Positions 26,181 to 35,057 of a stretch of 64,000 bases of DNA are shown here, in pieces; the stretch's first letter is position 1; every line of letters starts with the position of its first letter. Under the pieces are notes generated by a model. It made no database searches. It was not told the origin of the DNA and saw only the letters and a program-made list of their open reading frames with translations. Source of the DNA: Gemmatimonadales bacterium UBA2975 (GTDB lineage: Bacteria; Gemmatimonadota; Gemmatimonadetes; Longimicrobiales; Gaopeijiaceae); assembly GCA_002348265.1 (NCBI GenBank), contig DEAT01000069.1:1-64000 (forward strand), written 5' to 3'. The translations under genes and the position numbers were made by a program.

Positions 26181-27352
26181 GTTCTCTCACTCGACTTCGT
26201 TGAGCGTTTCCCCACCACCTTCACCCAAGCCTGCTCTCGATCACTTTCGACTGCTCGACATATAAAATCCACCCCCAGGGCTCCATCCTGAACCGTTGGG
26301 AAATCCGGAGTGACTCCCGCCGAGGAACCGGTGACAGCATCAACACCACGGATCGCAACAGCAGCCTCACGGTAGATGTTCGCAAAAGCCTCGATAAAGC
26401 CTTCCGGATGTCCACCAGGCAGACGTGTTGCTCTTATCGCATGAGGTCCGACATCACCTCCTCGAAAAAAAACGGTCTCAGTACCGCCCGAGTCGACCAT
26501 TCGAAGTCGATCGGGATCCTCTTGACTCCAATGGAGCGCGGCGTGTGTGCCATACACCCTTAGGAGTAGATGATTTCGTTCTCCGGTTGCGATCTGAGAG
26601 ACCAACATGACACCACGAGCGCCATCCTCTAGGTCCAGAAGTACAACCGCATCGTCTTCTAGTGCGCGACCTTCTACAACGGTGCCGAGATCGGCGAAAA
26701 GGCGCCGCACTTCAAGACCAGTGACGTAATGCATCAGATTGAACGCGTGCGTTCCAATATCTCCCAGAGCAGACGACGGACCTGCCTTTTCGGGGTCGCC
26801 ACGCCACTCTGCCTGTTTATGGCCTTCTGCCTCCAGAAGCGTGCTTAACCATCCCTGAGAGTACTCAACCACAACTTTTCTTATAGAACCGAGCGCTCCA
26901 GTAGAAACTCGCTCACGCGCTTCTTTAATCATTGGGTAGCCCGTGTAGTTGTATGTGACCACAAACACGAGCCCGTGTTCTGTTGTCAGCCGCACTAGTT
27001 CATCCGCATCTTCCACGCTCGTAGTGAGTGGCTTGTCACAAATCACGTGGATACCAGCCTCGAGAAAGACCTTCGCTACCTCGTAGTGCAGGTGATTCGG
27101 GGTCACAATGACAACAGCTTCGATACCGTCTTCTCTAGCAGCCTCGGCTGAAGCCATCTCACGGAAGTCCGGATAGACCCGGTCACCGTCCAACCCTAGC
27201 TCTTTCCCTGCCTGACGCGACTTAGCAGGATCGGAAGAAAAGGACCCAGATACTAGCTCGTACCCTCCGTCGACTGCGGCTGCTGCCCGGTGGACCCCTC
27301 CAATAAACGCGCCCGGGCCACCGCCGACCATCCCATATCGAATCTGCGTCAT
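26177..27352 (-). CDS. Gfo/Idh/MocA family NAD(P)-dependent oxidoreductase (cytosolic)
   Basis: 391 residues. The N-terminal Rossmann domain has YGMVGGGPGAFIG and ends in the family motif CDKPLT (E/D-K-P). The C-terminal alpha/beta domain includes DIGTHAFNLMHYV, the usual catalytic Asp-x-x-x-His pair. No signal peptide, unlike the second member at 32902-34389. It overlaps both neighbours by four bases (MFS upstream, isomerase downstream). Members oxidise or reduce sugars, inositols or their 3-keto forms. Here it probably handles the imported keto-sugar. Confidence 0.9.
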   Translation of the reverse strand: MTQIRYGMVGGGPGAFIGGVHRAAAAVDGGYELVSGSFSSDPAKSRQAGKELGLDGDRVYPDFREMASAEAAREDGIEAVVIVTPNHLHYEVAKVFLEAGIHVICDKPLTTSVEDADELVRLTTEHGLVFVVTYNYTGYPMIKEARERVSTGALGSIRKVVVEYSQGWLSTLLEAEGHKQAEWRGDPEKAGPSSALGDIGTHAFNLMHYVTGLEVRRLFADLGTVVEGRALEDDAVVLLDLEDGARGVMLVSQIATGERNHLLLRVYGTHAALHWSQEDPDRLRMVDSGGTETVFFRGGDVGPHAIRATRLPGGHPEGFIEAFANIYREAAVAIRGVDAVTGSSAGVTPDFPTVQDGALGVDFICRAVESDREQAWVKVVGKRSTKSSERT

Positions 27353-28815
27353 TCGGAAGCCTCTATGCTTCTCGCTAGATATCCACCGGCCTTCCTATCT
27401 CGAAGGTAGAGAACGGAGAAGATCATCGTCAGCATTACGCAAAGTGGAACGATCCACCGGAACGAGACTTTACCGCCAATATTGTCCGCTGGCCCTAAAA
27501 TTGCCTGAGCATCAGCTACTAGACCTAAATCGACGTCCGATGCGATAACTGCGCGTAAAGCATTCGATGTAGCCGGAGCAGGCAAGGCTCCTGAATCGGA
27601 CTGCCATGCTCGAGCCACTTCTGTAATCGCTTCTGCGGCCGCCTGAGCATCCGGGCCAGAGTGGGCCGCTAGAATCGGCTCTGCCCGCTCAAACAGTCCG
27701 ATCGTCTCAACAACCGGAAGTTCCTCATGAGCATAGCGATCAGCTATAGCGCCCATCTGCGGTGACGTGACCAAACCCACAGTCGCCATACCTACCGTAC
27801 CCATGAGTCCCAAGCCCAGAGCTCCGGAACGTGGGACTCGTTCTGAGACGACACCAAGCATGGTCGGCCAGAAATAACAGACTCCGATCGCGAACACCGT
27901 AGCTGCCAAGAACGTCATAACTATGCCGCTTGCGTAGCTGAGTGAGAAAAGCCCCACACCAGAAATGACAGCTGATGCCAAGAGCAAGCCAGTCGGTGAG
28001 ATACGGCTTACGACGTCACCTGCACGATAACGCATAATGGCCATCAATCCGTTGATCCAAACAAGCACTAGAATCCCCACCATCCCACCAGACTCCAAGA
28101 CTGCGGGCACCCAGCGATTCGGCCCTAGTTCTACCGAAGCCGTCATGGCCATGGCTATCAGCAGTACCCACATGAGAGGAGTGGTAAATGATGCTCTAAA
28201 CATTTCCCCCATAGTCACACCCGCCTCGACGCCTTCAGTGGGCGGGAAGTCCTCTCCCAGCAGTAGGATTCCATATGCGAAAGTGGGTATGAGTATCAGT
28301 CCAACCTTGATCTGCCACCCTGGAATGCCGCCCGAGTCGAGAGCAAACGCGGCCAGGCCTCCAATAACCACACCCCCCGGAAACCAGACGTGGAACTGAT
28401 TCAGTTTCACCGTCTTGTTCTCCGGATAGAGTGCTGCAACCAGAGGGTTGCACGCCGCCTCAACCAAACCATTCGCCATTGCGATGATTAGGGCACCAGC
28501 AAAGAGTGTCGCAAAACCACCAGCGAAAATCATTGTCAAAGAGCCTAGCAGGTGGCCAAAAAACGAAAACCGTAGCAGAGACTTCATCCCGACGGAATCG
28601 GCAAGCGGAGCGAACGCCAATTGCGAGACGGCAAAGCCCCAAAGAGCTGCGCCACCGATCCAACCGACCTCTTCGTTAGTCAGCACGAATTCTCGCTTCA
28701 GAGCGAGCATGACCGCACCCACCGTCGCAAATGCAACCGATGTAGCGATCAGAGCAACACAACTTCCGAAAAAAAGGCGATCCGCGTTGACGCGCGGTTG
28801 AGGTACTTCTTTCAT
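27349..28815 (-). CDS. MFS transporter (sugar-type)
   Basis: About 488 residues with some 12 membrane spans and a long soluble loop after the middle spans. The first half shows the MFS loop pattern near PLADSVGMKSLLR and the segment LNQFHVWFPGGVVIGG, which resembles FucP-type sugar/H+ symporters. ATG 28815 is chosen; the frame is open to 28875 but that adds an unlikely leader. It lies 31 bases after the small GMC subunit gene and overlaps the Gfo/Idh gene by four. It should import the product of the periplasmic enzymes encoded upstream. Confidence 0.88.
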   Translation of the reverse strand: MKEVPQPRVNADRLFFGSCVALIATSVAFATVGAVMLALKREFVLTNEEVGWIGGAALWGFAVSQLAFAPLADSVGMKSLLRFSFFGHLLGSLTMIFAGGFATLFAGALIIAMANGLVEAACNPLVAALYPENKTVKLNQFHVWFPGGVVIGGLAAFALDSGGIPGWQIKVGLILIPTFAYGILLLGEDFPPTEGVEAGVTMGEMFRASFTTPLMWVLLIAMAMTASVELGPNRWVPAVLESGGMVGILVLVWINGLMAIMRYRAGDVVSRISPTGLLLASAVISGVGLFSLSYASGIVMTFLAATVFAIGVCYFWPTMLGVVSERVPRSGALGLGLMGTVGMATVGLVTSPQMGAIADRYAHEELPVVETIGLFERAEPILAAHSGPDAQAAAEAITEVARAWQSDSGALPAPATSNALRAVIASDVDLGLVADAQAILGPADNIGGKVSFRWIVPLCVMLTMIFSVLYLRDRKAGGYLARSIEASE

Positions 28816-28846
28816 TATTCGGTGCCGATGGTAATGGGTGAGGGAA

Positions 28847-29569
28847 TTATGCGAGTCCCAAATGCCTGAGGACATCAGGTGGTGGCGGATCCCACTGTGC
28901 TAGAGGGACATTGCCGATGTACTGCAGATCGTCCATACCGACCTGAGTCGTCCAGAAGGCGGTCGAGGTCAGATCACGGACACGGTCGAAAAATCTCGCG
29001 GCCTCCTCGTGGCCCGGAGCCGCCTCAGGTAAAAAGCAAATGTCATCACAAATCTTGGTTTGTTGTTCGGCTGAGAGATTCTGAAATCTCAACCCGTCAC
29101 CAAAACGCTTCGCAGCTTGCTGATCCAACCAGACGAGGCCACCTCGGACCAGCACAAGATCATCCGAATTGCCGGCGTACGGAGCGCTGACCCACTCATC
29201 GATGAAATCCTGAGCACCGACCTCGCTCGCTGAGGGTGATCTGTCATCTGCTGGAATGACCAGATCGCACAGGATGGCTAGTGATTCCAGCTCGTCTGAG
29301 GTCAGTATGCGCTCCCAGGGCACAACTGGGTTAACGAGATCTGGATCCCACAGGGTGCCCGCCGCTTTGGGGGTGCTCATGAGCCTTGCGGCTGAAGCCG
29401 AGGTGGCGTCCGGGCTGCCCTCAGGAGCGCAAGAACCAAGTGAAGGAACAGAAGCAGCTACGATAGCCATCACCTTAATGGCCTGTCTTCGGTCCATCGG
29501 AATAGACCCTTCCAAACCGAGCTGATCGAGCACGGGGAGCTGAGTGGGCTCCTTCGCTTCGTCGTTCAT
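28847..29569 (-). CDS. Gluconate 2-dehydrogenase subunit 3 family protein (GMC partner)
   Basis: About 240 residues. A cytosolic-looking N-terminal extension precedes MDRRQAIKVMAIVAASVPSL, a twin-arginine type signal, with LGSCA as a possible lipobox. The body (ILTSDELESLAILCDLVIPADDRSPSASEVGAQDFID) is diagnostic for the small subunit of membrane-bound flavin sugar dehydrogenases. It overlaps the GMC oxidoreductase gene by four bases (ATGA). In known complexes the small subunit carries the Tat signal and escorts the flavoprotein to the periplasm, where electrons pass to a cytochrome. No cytochrome c subunit is adjacent here. Confidence 0.9.
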   Translation of the reverse strand: MNDEAKEPTQLPVLDQLGLEGSIPMDRRQAIKVMAIVAASVPSLGSCAPEGSPDATSASAARLMSTPKAAGTLWDPDLVNPVVPWERILTSDELESLAILCDLVIPADDRSPSASEVGAQDFIDEWVSAPYAGNSDDLVLVRGGLVWLDQQAAKRFGDGLRFQNLSAEQQTKICDDICFLPEAAPGHEEAARFFDRVRDLTSTAFWTTQVGMDDLQYIGNVPLAQWDPPPPDVLRHLGLA

Positions 29570-31353
29570 CCTATACTGCCATGCGCGAGCTGTTCGACTA
29601 TATAGTCCGATGCCCGCCAAGCTATAGCCATAATTGAGAGTGTAGGGTTCTTATCAGCATTCGACACAAAGCAACCACCATCTGTGACGAACAGGTTATC
29701 CACCTCCCAAGACTGACAGAACTGATTCAGAACCGAACTCTTCGAGTTGCTACCCATTATCACCCCGCCCACCTCGTGGATGATTTGCCCAGGACGCGCA
29801 ATTGCATTTGCACCGTCATCCTGAACGGCGCTCAACACCTTTCCACCCATGGCCTCGATAATATCGCGAAAAGTATGCTGCATATGTCTCGCTTGGTTCA
29901 ACTCATGTTCTGACCATTTCCAGTGAAACCGAAGAGTCGGGATTCCCCACTGATCAACTTCACTCGGGTTAATTTCACAGTAACAATCTTGGTTTGGGAT
30001 CATCTCACCCCGACCATCGAAATACATGAACGAGCCGTAGTACCTTCGGCAATCTTCCTTGAAGGCCTGTCCATAAGAGCCCTTTGTCAGAGACTCTATC
30101 CCACCGAACGCGCCATAGCCCGGCATCCGACGCCCTCCTCCAAATTCGATATGGTATCCGCGTGCAAAGTCGAGCTGCCCGCGAGCCTGTTCCTGATACA
30201 GCCACCAGGGCATGTATAGGTGCATCCCAGATGCCCCGTCCGTGTTATGCGGCGGACAGTTCTCCAATACGGGTATCTGCCCTGACACGCCCGCTCCCAC
30301 AGTGTCCATCACGTACTTGCCCACAAGCCCGGAACCGTTGGCAAGGCCATCCGGGAACGCTCCACTCTTTGAGTTTAGGAGTATTCGCGCAGATTCACAT
30401 GCACTCGCCGCCACGACGACAACTCTAGCTCTCACGTGTTCGTCCAGCTTCGTCCTCTTGTCGATGTAGTGAACTCCAGTTGCACGACCGCGAGAATCCA
30501 CTGTCACCTCGCGTACCATCGCGTCCGTTACAATGTCCAGATTCCCTGTGGCCAGTGCTGGAGGAAGAAGCACCGTTGGCGACTGAAAATTCGCCTTGAT
30601 CGAGCAACCACGACCGCAATCTGTCGCGTAGAAGCAAGCGGCACGGGACCGCATGGATTCGGAGGTGACCCGTTGAGCCAACGAGTTGTTCGGCCATAGC
30701 GCCCGTGACAGTCGCTCGGCTTCCTGGCGCTGTGTCATGATCGCTAGGTGCGCGGGGATCACCGGGATATCGAGCTGGTCTCCGCACACTTTTTGCGTCA
30801 GAAGCTCGGTGGCCCTCGGAGCAGGCGGGGGCTGCAAGACACCCGGTGACGAGTTCGGCGTGTTTTCTAACCCTTCATTGGAACCGTACACGCCAATTAG
30901 CATCTCAGTCTTGTCATAGTATGGCGCTACGTCCTCGTAACTCATCGGCCAGTCAAAGCCGAGTCCGTCGCGAGAATGTGGTTTGTAGTCGTATTCTCCC
31001 ATTCGCAGTGAGATGCGACCCCAGTGGTTTGTTCGACCCCCGAGCATCCTAGCCCGCCACCACATGAAATCCGCTCCGGATGCACTCGAATACGGTTCGC
31101 CTGGGACACGCCACCCTCCATCAACAGTGGCGTCGTAGAATCCAAAGGGTTTTTCCGGAGTGCCAGCCGCACGGAGGGGCGCATCTCTGGGCAACTGAAA
31201 CATCGGCGTTTCAGTAACCGGATCGTAGTCCCGACCTGCTTCGAGCATCAGAACTCGAACACCGGAGCAAGCGAGCACGTATGCGCACATGCCTCCCGCC
31301 GCGCCCGATCCGACGACAATTACGTCGTACTCTTCTTCAGTCTTACCTCTCAC
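29566..31353 (-). CDS. GMC family FAD-dependent sugar dehydrogenase (large subunit)
   Basis: 595 residues. The FAD-binding motif is VIVVGSGAAGGMCAY, the GMC_oxred_N region has GRTNHWGRISLR, and the C-terminal part has the active-site HEVGGVIMG and the closing segment DGGCFVSNADKNPTLSIMA. It lacks a signal peptide, as expected for a subunit exported with its Tat-tagged partner. The closest families oxidise sugars or glycosides, including C3 oxidation. The start GTG 31353 overlaps the upstream isomerase stop (GTGA). In this operon it is the likely first step, forming a 3-keto-glycoside. Confidence 0.92.
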   Translation of the reverse strand: MRGKTEEEYDVIVVGSGAAGGMCAYVLACSGVRVLMLEAGRDYDPVTETPMFQLPRDAPLRAAGTPEKPFGFYDATVDGGWRVPGEPYSSASGADFMWWRARMLGGRTNHWGRISLRMGEYDYKPHSRDGLGFDWPMSYEDVAPYYDKTEMLIGVYGSNEGLENTPNSSPGVLQPPPAPRATELLTQKVCGDQLDIPVIPAHLAIMTQRQEAERLSRALWPNNSLAQRVTSESMRSRAACFYATDCGRGCSIKANFQSPTVLLPPALATGNLDIVTDAMVREVTVDSRGRATGVHYIDKRTKLDEHVRARVVVVAASACESARILLNSKSGAFPDGLANGSGLVGKYVMDTVGAGVSGQIPVLENCPPHNTDGASGMHLYMPWWLYQEQARGQLDFARGYHIEFGGGRRMPGYGAFGGIESLTKGSYGQAFKEDCRRYYGSFMYFDGRGEMIPNQDCYCEINPSEVDQWGIPTLRFHWKWSEHELNQARHMQHTFRDIIEAMGGKVLSAVQDDGANAIARPGQIIHEVGGVIMGSNSKSSVLNQFCQSWEVDNLFVTDGGCFVSNADKNPTLSIMAIAWRASDYIVEQLAHGSIG

Positions 31354-32162
31354 TGCGCAAATTCTTGCATGAGGTAGTCGAAGCTGCGACGCACAGTCAC
31401 AAGGGAATCTGCTGGATTGTCATGTTCGATGAAACTGTGTCGCAGTTCGTGAGCTTCGGCGGCTCGGAGTATTTTTTCGAAGTCGATGACACCATCCCCA
31501 ACATCGACCATCGCACCTTTGGCTGAGCGGTCCTTGATATGGACACTCGTCACGCGGTCGGAGTAATGCCCGAGCCATTCCAAGGGCTCGTGGCCACCGT
31601 CAACGACCCAATAAATATCCATCTGCCAATCCACGAGAGAGCCCTCCGTTTCATCGAGCAACAGAGCCATCGGTATCACTCCATCCATAGCATCGAACTC
31701 GAACTCATGGTTATGGTAACCGAATCGAAAACCCATCCGCCGGGCTGCCTCTCCGGCACGGTTTAGGTCATCTGCAACCGCCCTATACCCATCAGGAGTT
31801 CGTACTTCCTCGGGAAGCCAAGGGATCACGATCATCTCGTGGCCCAGTTCAGCCGCATCGTCCAGGGTCCTTTGCCAGTCGCCACGAACCTCAGCAAAGT
31901 CTGTATGTCCAGACACCGCTCGCAGGCCAAACTCGTCAAGGAGACGGCGAAAGGAAGTCGCTGTCATTCCGTAAGTCCCGGCCAACTCGACCTCAATGCA
32001 TCCTATATCCGCCAGAGTAGCCAGAGTCCCGGAGACATCCTCTGACATCGCATCACGTACGGTGTAGAGTTGGAGCCCCGGCCGGTTTATGGGCATAGCG
32101 TGGCTCAATCTACGTACAAAGGGGGCTGCACTGAGTGCAGCGACAAAGGACCTGCGATCCAT
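31350..32162 (-). CDS. Sugar phosphate isomerase/epimerase, Tat-type N-terminus
   Basis: 270 residues: an N-terminus of MDRRSFVAALSAAPFV, matching an exported Tat substrate, then a TIM barrel of the IolE type (PGLQLYTVRDAM, FGYHNHEFEFD, WQMDIYWVVDGG, SVHIKDR and HSFIEHDN supplying the metal ligands). It is therefore probably periplasmic, unlike the cytosolic copy at 25152. The ATG shares one base with the DUF1080 stop (TGATG). It could isomerise or epimerise the keto-sugar made by the GMC enzyme. Confidence 0.88.
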   Translation of the reverse strand: MDRRSFVAALSAAPFVRRLSHAMPINRPGLQLYTVRDAMSEDVSGTLATLADIGCIEVELAGTYGMTATSFRRLLDEFGLRAVSGHTDFAEVRGDWQRTLDDAAELGHEMIVIPWLPEEVRTPDGYRAVADDLNRAGEAARRMGFRFGYHNHEFEFDAMDGVIPMALLLDETEGSLVDWQMDIYWVVDGGHEPLEWLGHYSDRVTSVHIKDRSAKGAMVDVGDGVIDFEKILRAAEAHELRHSFIEHDNPADSLVTVRRSFDYLMQEFAQ

Positions 32163-32902
32163 CAGCGTATCTCCCTAACCTTGATGTTTCGGTACCAGAC
32201 GGGATCCCCATGGTCCTGCAGGCCAATATGGCCCTCGGAGGCCTGCCCATAGGCTGGCCACTGGCTGAACTTGCTCGCTGCGACCAGTTCGGTCCACTCC
32301 GGCGAACGAATTACATACTCGACGACTTTTTCTCCGTTCAGCCAGTGTTCGATCTGGTCTTCGTTAACAACGATGCGGATATGATTCCACTCCCCTGCAG
32401 GGTGGACTACACCCCTTGGGGCGGGATGCAAACCATAATTCGCACCGGCACTCGTAAATGGGTTCTGGCCGTCTGTGTGTCGCTCATCGTCTAGCACCTG
32501 CATTTCAGGAGCGCTGTGATAGATGTTCTCTTCCCCTTGAGCCGCTAGGTAGAAGACACCGCTGTTCCCACCCTCCTCTACTCGAGAATCGAGGGAGAGC
32601 TCAAAATTTCGAAAAACCCCTTGTGTCATGATGTCTCCACCCGGTCCAACCCTCATAATTGCTCCGTCCCGCACCTCCCAACCGCCCGGCACACCTTCAT
32701 GATCGTAAGCCCTCCACCCATTCAACGACCGTCCATCAAAGAGTAGTTCCCATCCCTCAGCTACGTCCTCTGAGGAGAGCTCATTGTGCGCCAAGCCTTT
32801 ATCCTGGACGTTGGTTCCGGCGGCATCGGTCTGCCCAGCAACACACCCGGAAGACAAAAAGATCGTCAGGACGATAACAACCATTTGATCACATCGTTTC
32901 AT
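32162..32902 (-). CDS. DUF1080 protein (3-keto-disaccharide hydrolase family), lipoprotein
   Basis: About 246 residues with a lipoprotein signal (VVIVLTIFLSSGC) and a single concanavalin-like jelly roll. Diagnostic segments are EGWELLFDGRSLNGWRAY, NFELSLDSRVEEGGNSGVFY, APEMQVLDDERH, WNHIRIVV and NIKVREI. The family has recently been linked to cleavage of 3-keto-glycosides. ATG 32902 shares one base with the upstream Gfo/Idh stop. Lipid anchoring puts it in the same compartment as the GMC dehydrogenase and the Tat-tagged Gfo/Idh enzyme. The family is certain; the reaction is an inference from family and context. Confidence 0.9.
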   Translation of the reverse strand: MKRCDQMVVIVLTIFLSSGCVAGQTDAAGTNVQDKGLAHNELSSEDVAEGWELLFDGRSLNGWRAYDHEGVPGGWEVRDGAIMRVGPGGDIMTQGVFRNFELSLDSRVEEGGNSGVFYLAAQGEENIYHSAPEMQVLDDERHTDGQNPFTSAGANYGLHPAPRGVVHPAGEWNHIRIVVNEDQIEHWLNGEKVVEYVIRSPEWTELVAASKFSQWPAYGQASEGHIGLQDHGDPVWYRNIKVREIR

Positions 32903-34389
32903 CACAGACTCCAACCTTCACGATATTCTCGTGTAAGGAATCGATTAGCCTCCTCCGAGTTTGTAACCCTCATGGCCTCCGCATCGTAGTCTAACCGGAC
33001 ACCTTGACCCGTCCGCAAAGCGACAAGTCCAAGTAACATGACTTCGGTTAGCGGTGCTGCATACGAAAACGGACAGCTAGCTTCGCGGCCTTCCTTGCAT
33101 GCGTTCGCCCAGTTCATTTCATGACTGTCCTCAATGCGATCGTAACGCCACGGAACTACCTCCGCTTCTTCATGGAGTGTTTCAGGAAAGAGGCGAGGAT
33201 TTCGCCCATAAGTCTCATGCATAAGAAGTCCGCGCTCACCCACAAAGATCACACCACCCTCAGGCTCTAGTTCGACATCAACCGAGAGCAGTTCGGGGCG
33301 CTGAGGCATAAGGCCCCCGTCATACCAGTGCAGCGAAACCGGCGGCATCAGGCCACGACGCGGAAACTCATAGTGCACCTTCGTTGCCATCGGATACGAT
33401 ACCGGATCATCCGAAGTGCCGCCCCACGGTGTAGAAGTTGCCTCGATCGTTTCTGGGTAACCGAGGTTCAAAGCCCAGAAAGGGTGATCTATCAGGTGGG
33501 CACCCATATCACCTAGCGCGCCAACACCGAAATCGACCCAGCCTCTCCAGTGGAAGGGGTGGTATATCGGGTGGTATGGCACTTTCCGAGCTACAGGCCC
33601 CAAATACTGATCCCAGTCGAGATGACCGGGCACAGGAAAGTCACCAGACAAACCCCAGGCATGAGCCTCAGCAATGGAACCGGGCCACCAAGAGCGGTCC
33701 GGCGAACTGAGATCAAAATCGGCTGGCCTTTCTGTGGGACGAAGTAGCCCCTGTCCCCAGATTGGGCGATTAGTCCAAACGTGCACCTCCTGCACATTTC
33801 CTATCACCCCCGCCTGTACCCACTCATTTATGAGACGAGCATCGTCTGAAGAGTGGCCTTGGTTACCCATTTGCGTCACTACACCGGTTGAGCGAGCCAA
33901 TCCTTGGAGAGCACGCGCTTCATGTACCGACCACGTTAGTGGCTTCTGCACGTACACGTGCTTGCCTTCCTTCATCGCTGCAGCCGCAATCACGGCATGT
34001 GTGTGATCGGGCGTCGCGATTAGCACGGCATCTATATCCTTCTGACGCTCGAGCATCTCGTCAAAACGAGTGTACTTGGTAGCACGCTCATATTGCTCCG
34101 CCCAACGGTGTCCTTTCTCACGAGGATTCCCATCTCCGTCAGTCATCCTCTCGCGGGCCTTTTCCATGACTAATTCAAGATCAACGTCACAAACAGCAAC
34201 AATGTTTTCAGAGCCCAACTCCTGAGCATTCTCGGCGCCCATTCCGCCTGCACCCACTATGGCAACATTGAGTGTATCGCTTGGTGCTTGGTAGCCATGC
34301 CCACCGAGGATATGCCGAGGAACGACCATCCCTCCAAGCGCAATCTTTGACGTGGTCGAAACAAAGTTTCTACGGGTAACGTCTCCCAC
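32902..34389 (-). CDS. Gfo/Idh/MocA family oxidoreductase, Tat-exported
   Basis: 495 residues. The N-terminus (GDVTRRNFVSTTSKIALGG) is a twin-arginine signal, then a Rossmann fold (LNVAIVGAGGMG) with the E-K-P variant YVQKPLT, and a C-terminal domain with GALGDMGAHLIDHPFW. It belongs to the Tat-exported subgroup that can keep NAD(P) bound and act on glycosides. GTG 34389 has a strong GGAGGAG behind a short hairpin. It is the first gene of the eight-gene minus-strand operon. Partners suggest redox conversion at C3 of a sugar ring. Confidence 0.9.
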   Translation of the reverse strand: MGDVTRRNFVSTTSKIALGGMVVPRHILGGHGYQAPSDTLNVAIVGAGGMGAENAQELGSENIVAVCDVDLELVMEKARERMTDGDGNPREKGHRWAEQYERATKYTRFDEMLERQKDIDAVLIATPDHTHAVIAAAAMKEGKHVYVQKPLTWSVHEARALQGLARSTGVVTQMGNQGHSSDDARLINEWVQAGVIGNVQEVHVWTNRPIWGQGLLRPTERPADFDLSSPDRSWWPGSIAEAHAWGLSGDFPVPGHLDWDQYLGPVARKVPYHPIYHPFHWRGWVDFGVGALGDMGAHLIDHPFWALNLGYPETIEATSTPWGGTSDDPVSYPMATKVHYEFPRRGLMPPVSLHWYDGGLMPQRPELLSVDVELEPEGGVIFVGERGLLMHETYGRNPRLFPETLHEEAEVVPWRYDRIEDSHEMNWANACKEGREASCPFSYAAPLTEVMLLGLVALRTGQGVRLDYDAEAMRVTNSEEANRFLTREYREGWSL

Positions 34390-34397
34390 TACTCCTC

Positions 34398-34418
34398 CCG
34401 ATCTTAAAATGAGATCGG
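34398..34418 (-). promoter_or_regulatory. Leader hairpin before the sugar-oxidation operon
   Basis: CCGATCT and AGATCGG (34398-34404 with 34412-34418) form a perfect seven-pair stem with an A/T-rich seven-base loop. On the minus strand it directly abuts the Shine-Dalgarno sequence of the Gfo/Idh gene. There is no T-run, so it is less likely a terminator than a leader structure. Confidence 0.35.
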
Positions 34419-34469
34419 AACAAACTAGGGTCAGCGCTGCGTTTCGCTAATGAATGTTGCCCATTTACC

Positions 34470-34979
34470 TCATCCCGAAATTGGCGCAACTGCAATGCAG
34501 TCCAGTTCGACGAGAGCGCCGAGAGCCAGTCCGCTTCCAGCGAGAGCCGCTCGTGCCGGCGGGTCGGATGTGAAATATTCAGCGTAGACCGCATTCATGG
34601 CTGCATAGTCTTCGATATCAGCTAGGAAGACCGTGCACTTAAGTAAGTCTTGAAGCGTTGCACCTGCAGCATCGAGGACGGCTTCGATGTTCTCCATCGT
34701 TTGTCGAGTCTCAGCTTCGATCCCACCCTCGACTACTCGCGGAGGGCTTTCACCCGGAACCGCGCCAAGCTGACCCGACAAAAAAATCAAATCCCCAGAA
34801 CGAATTGCGAGCGAAAATATCGGCAAGCTAGCTACACCGTCGGGTTGAATGACCTGTCTCCGATTCTTCTCCTGGTCCTGCGTTTGTGTAGAGCCGCGAT
34901 CAGTTCGCGGCTCGATCGTGCATCCAGAAATAAGAAAGCCAAGAGCCAGAAGTGCCGTGAAGCCTTTACGGAGGTGCAT
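34470..34979 (-). CDS. RidA/YjgF family protein with lipoprotein signal
   Basis: 169 residues. The N-terminus (MHLRKGFTALLALGFLISGC) is a clear lipoprotein signal, followed by a linker and a complete RidA domain: FSLAIRSGDLIFLSGQLG, ETRQTMENIEAVLDAAGATLQDLLKCTVFLAD, then the ARAAL arginine and LGALVELDCIAV. Family members deaminate reactive 2-iminoacids as trimers, normally in the cytosol. ATG 34979 has GGAG at good spacing. It lies 80 bases upstream of the sugar-oxidation operon and diverges from the exported M20 hydrolase. Confidence 0.9.
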   Translation of the reverse strand: MHLRKGFTALLALGFLISGCTIEPRTDRGSTQTQDQEKNRRQVIQPDGVASLPIFSLAIRSGDLIFLSGQLGAVPGESPPRVVEGGIEAETRQTMENIEAVLDAAGATLQDLLKCTVFLADIEDYAAMNAVYAEYFTSDPPARAALAGSGLALGALVELDCIAVAPISG

Positions 34980-35057
34980 GTCATATTCTCCTTCAGTGAG
35001 CAGCGGCCGATTATGGCAAGGTCGTCGTATGCGCCGGGCCACGCTATAGTCCCGACC

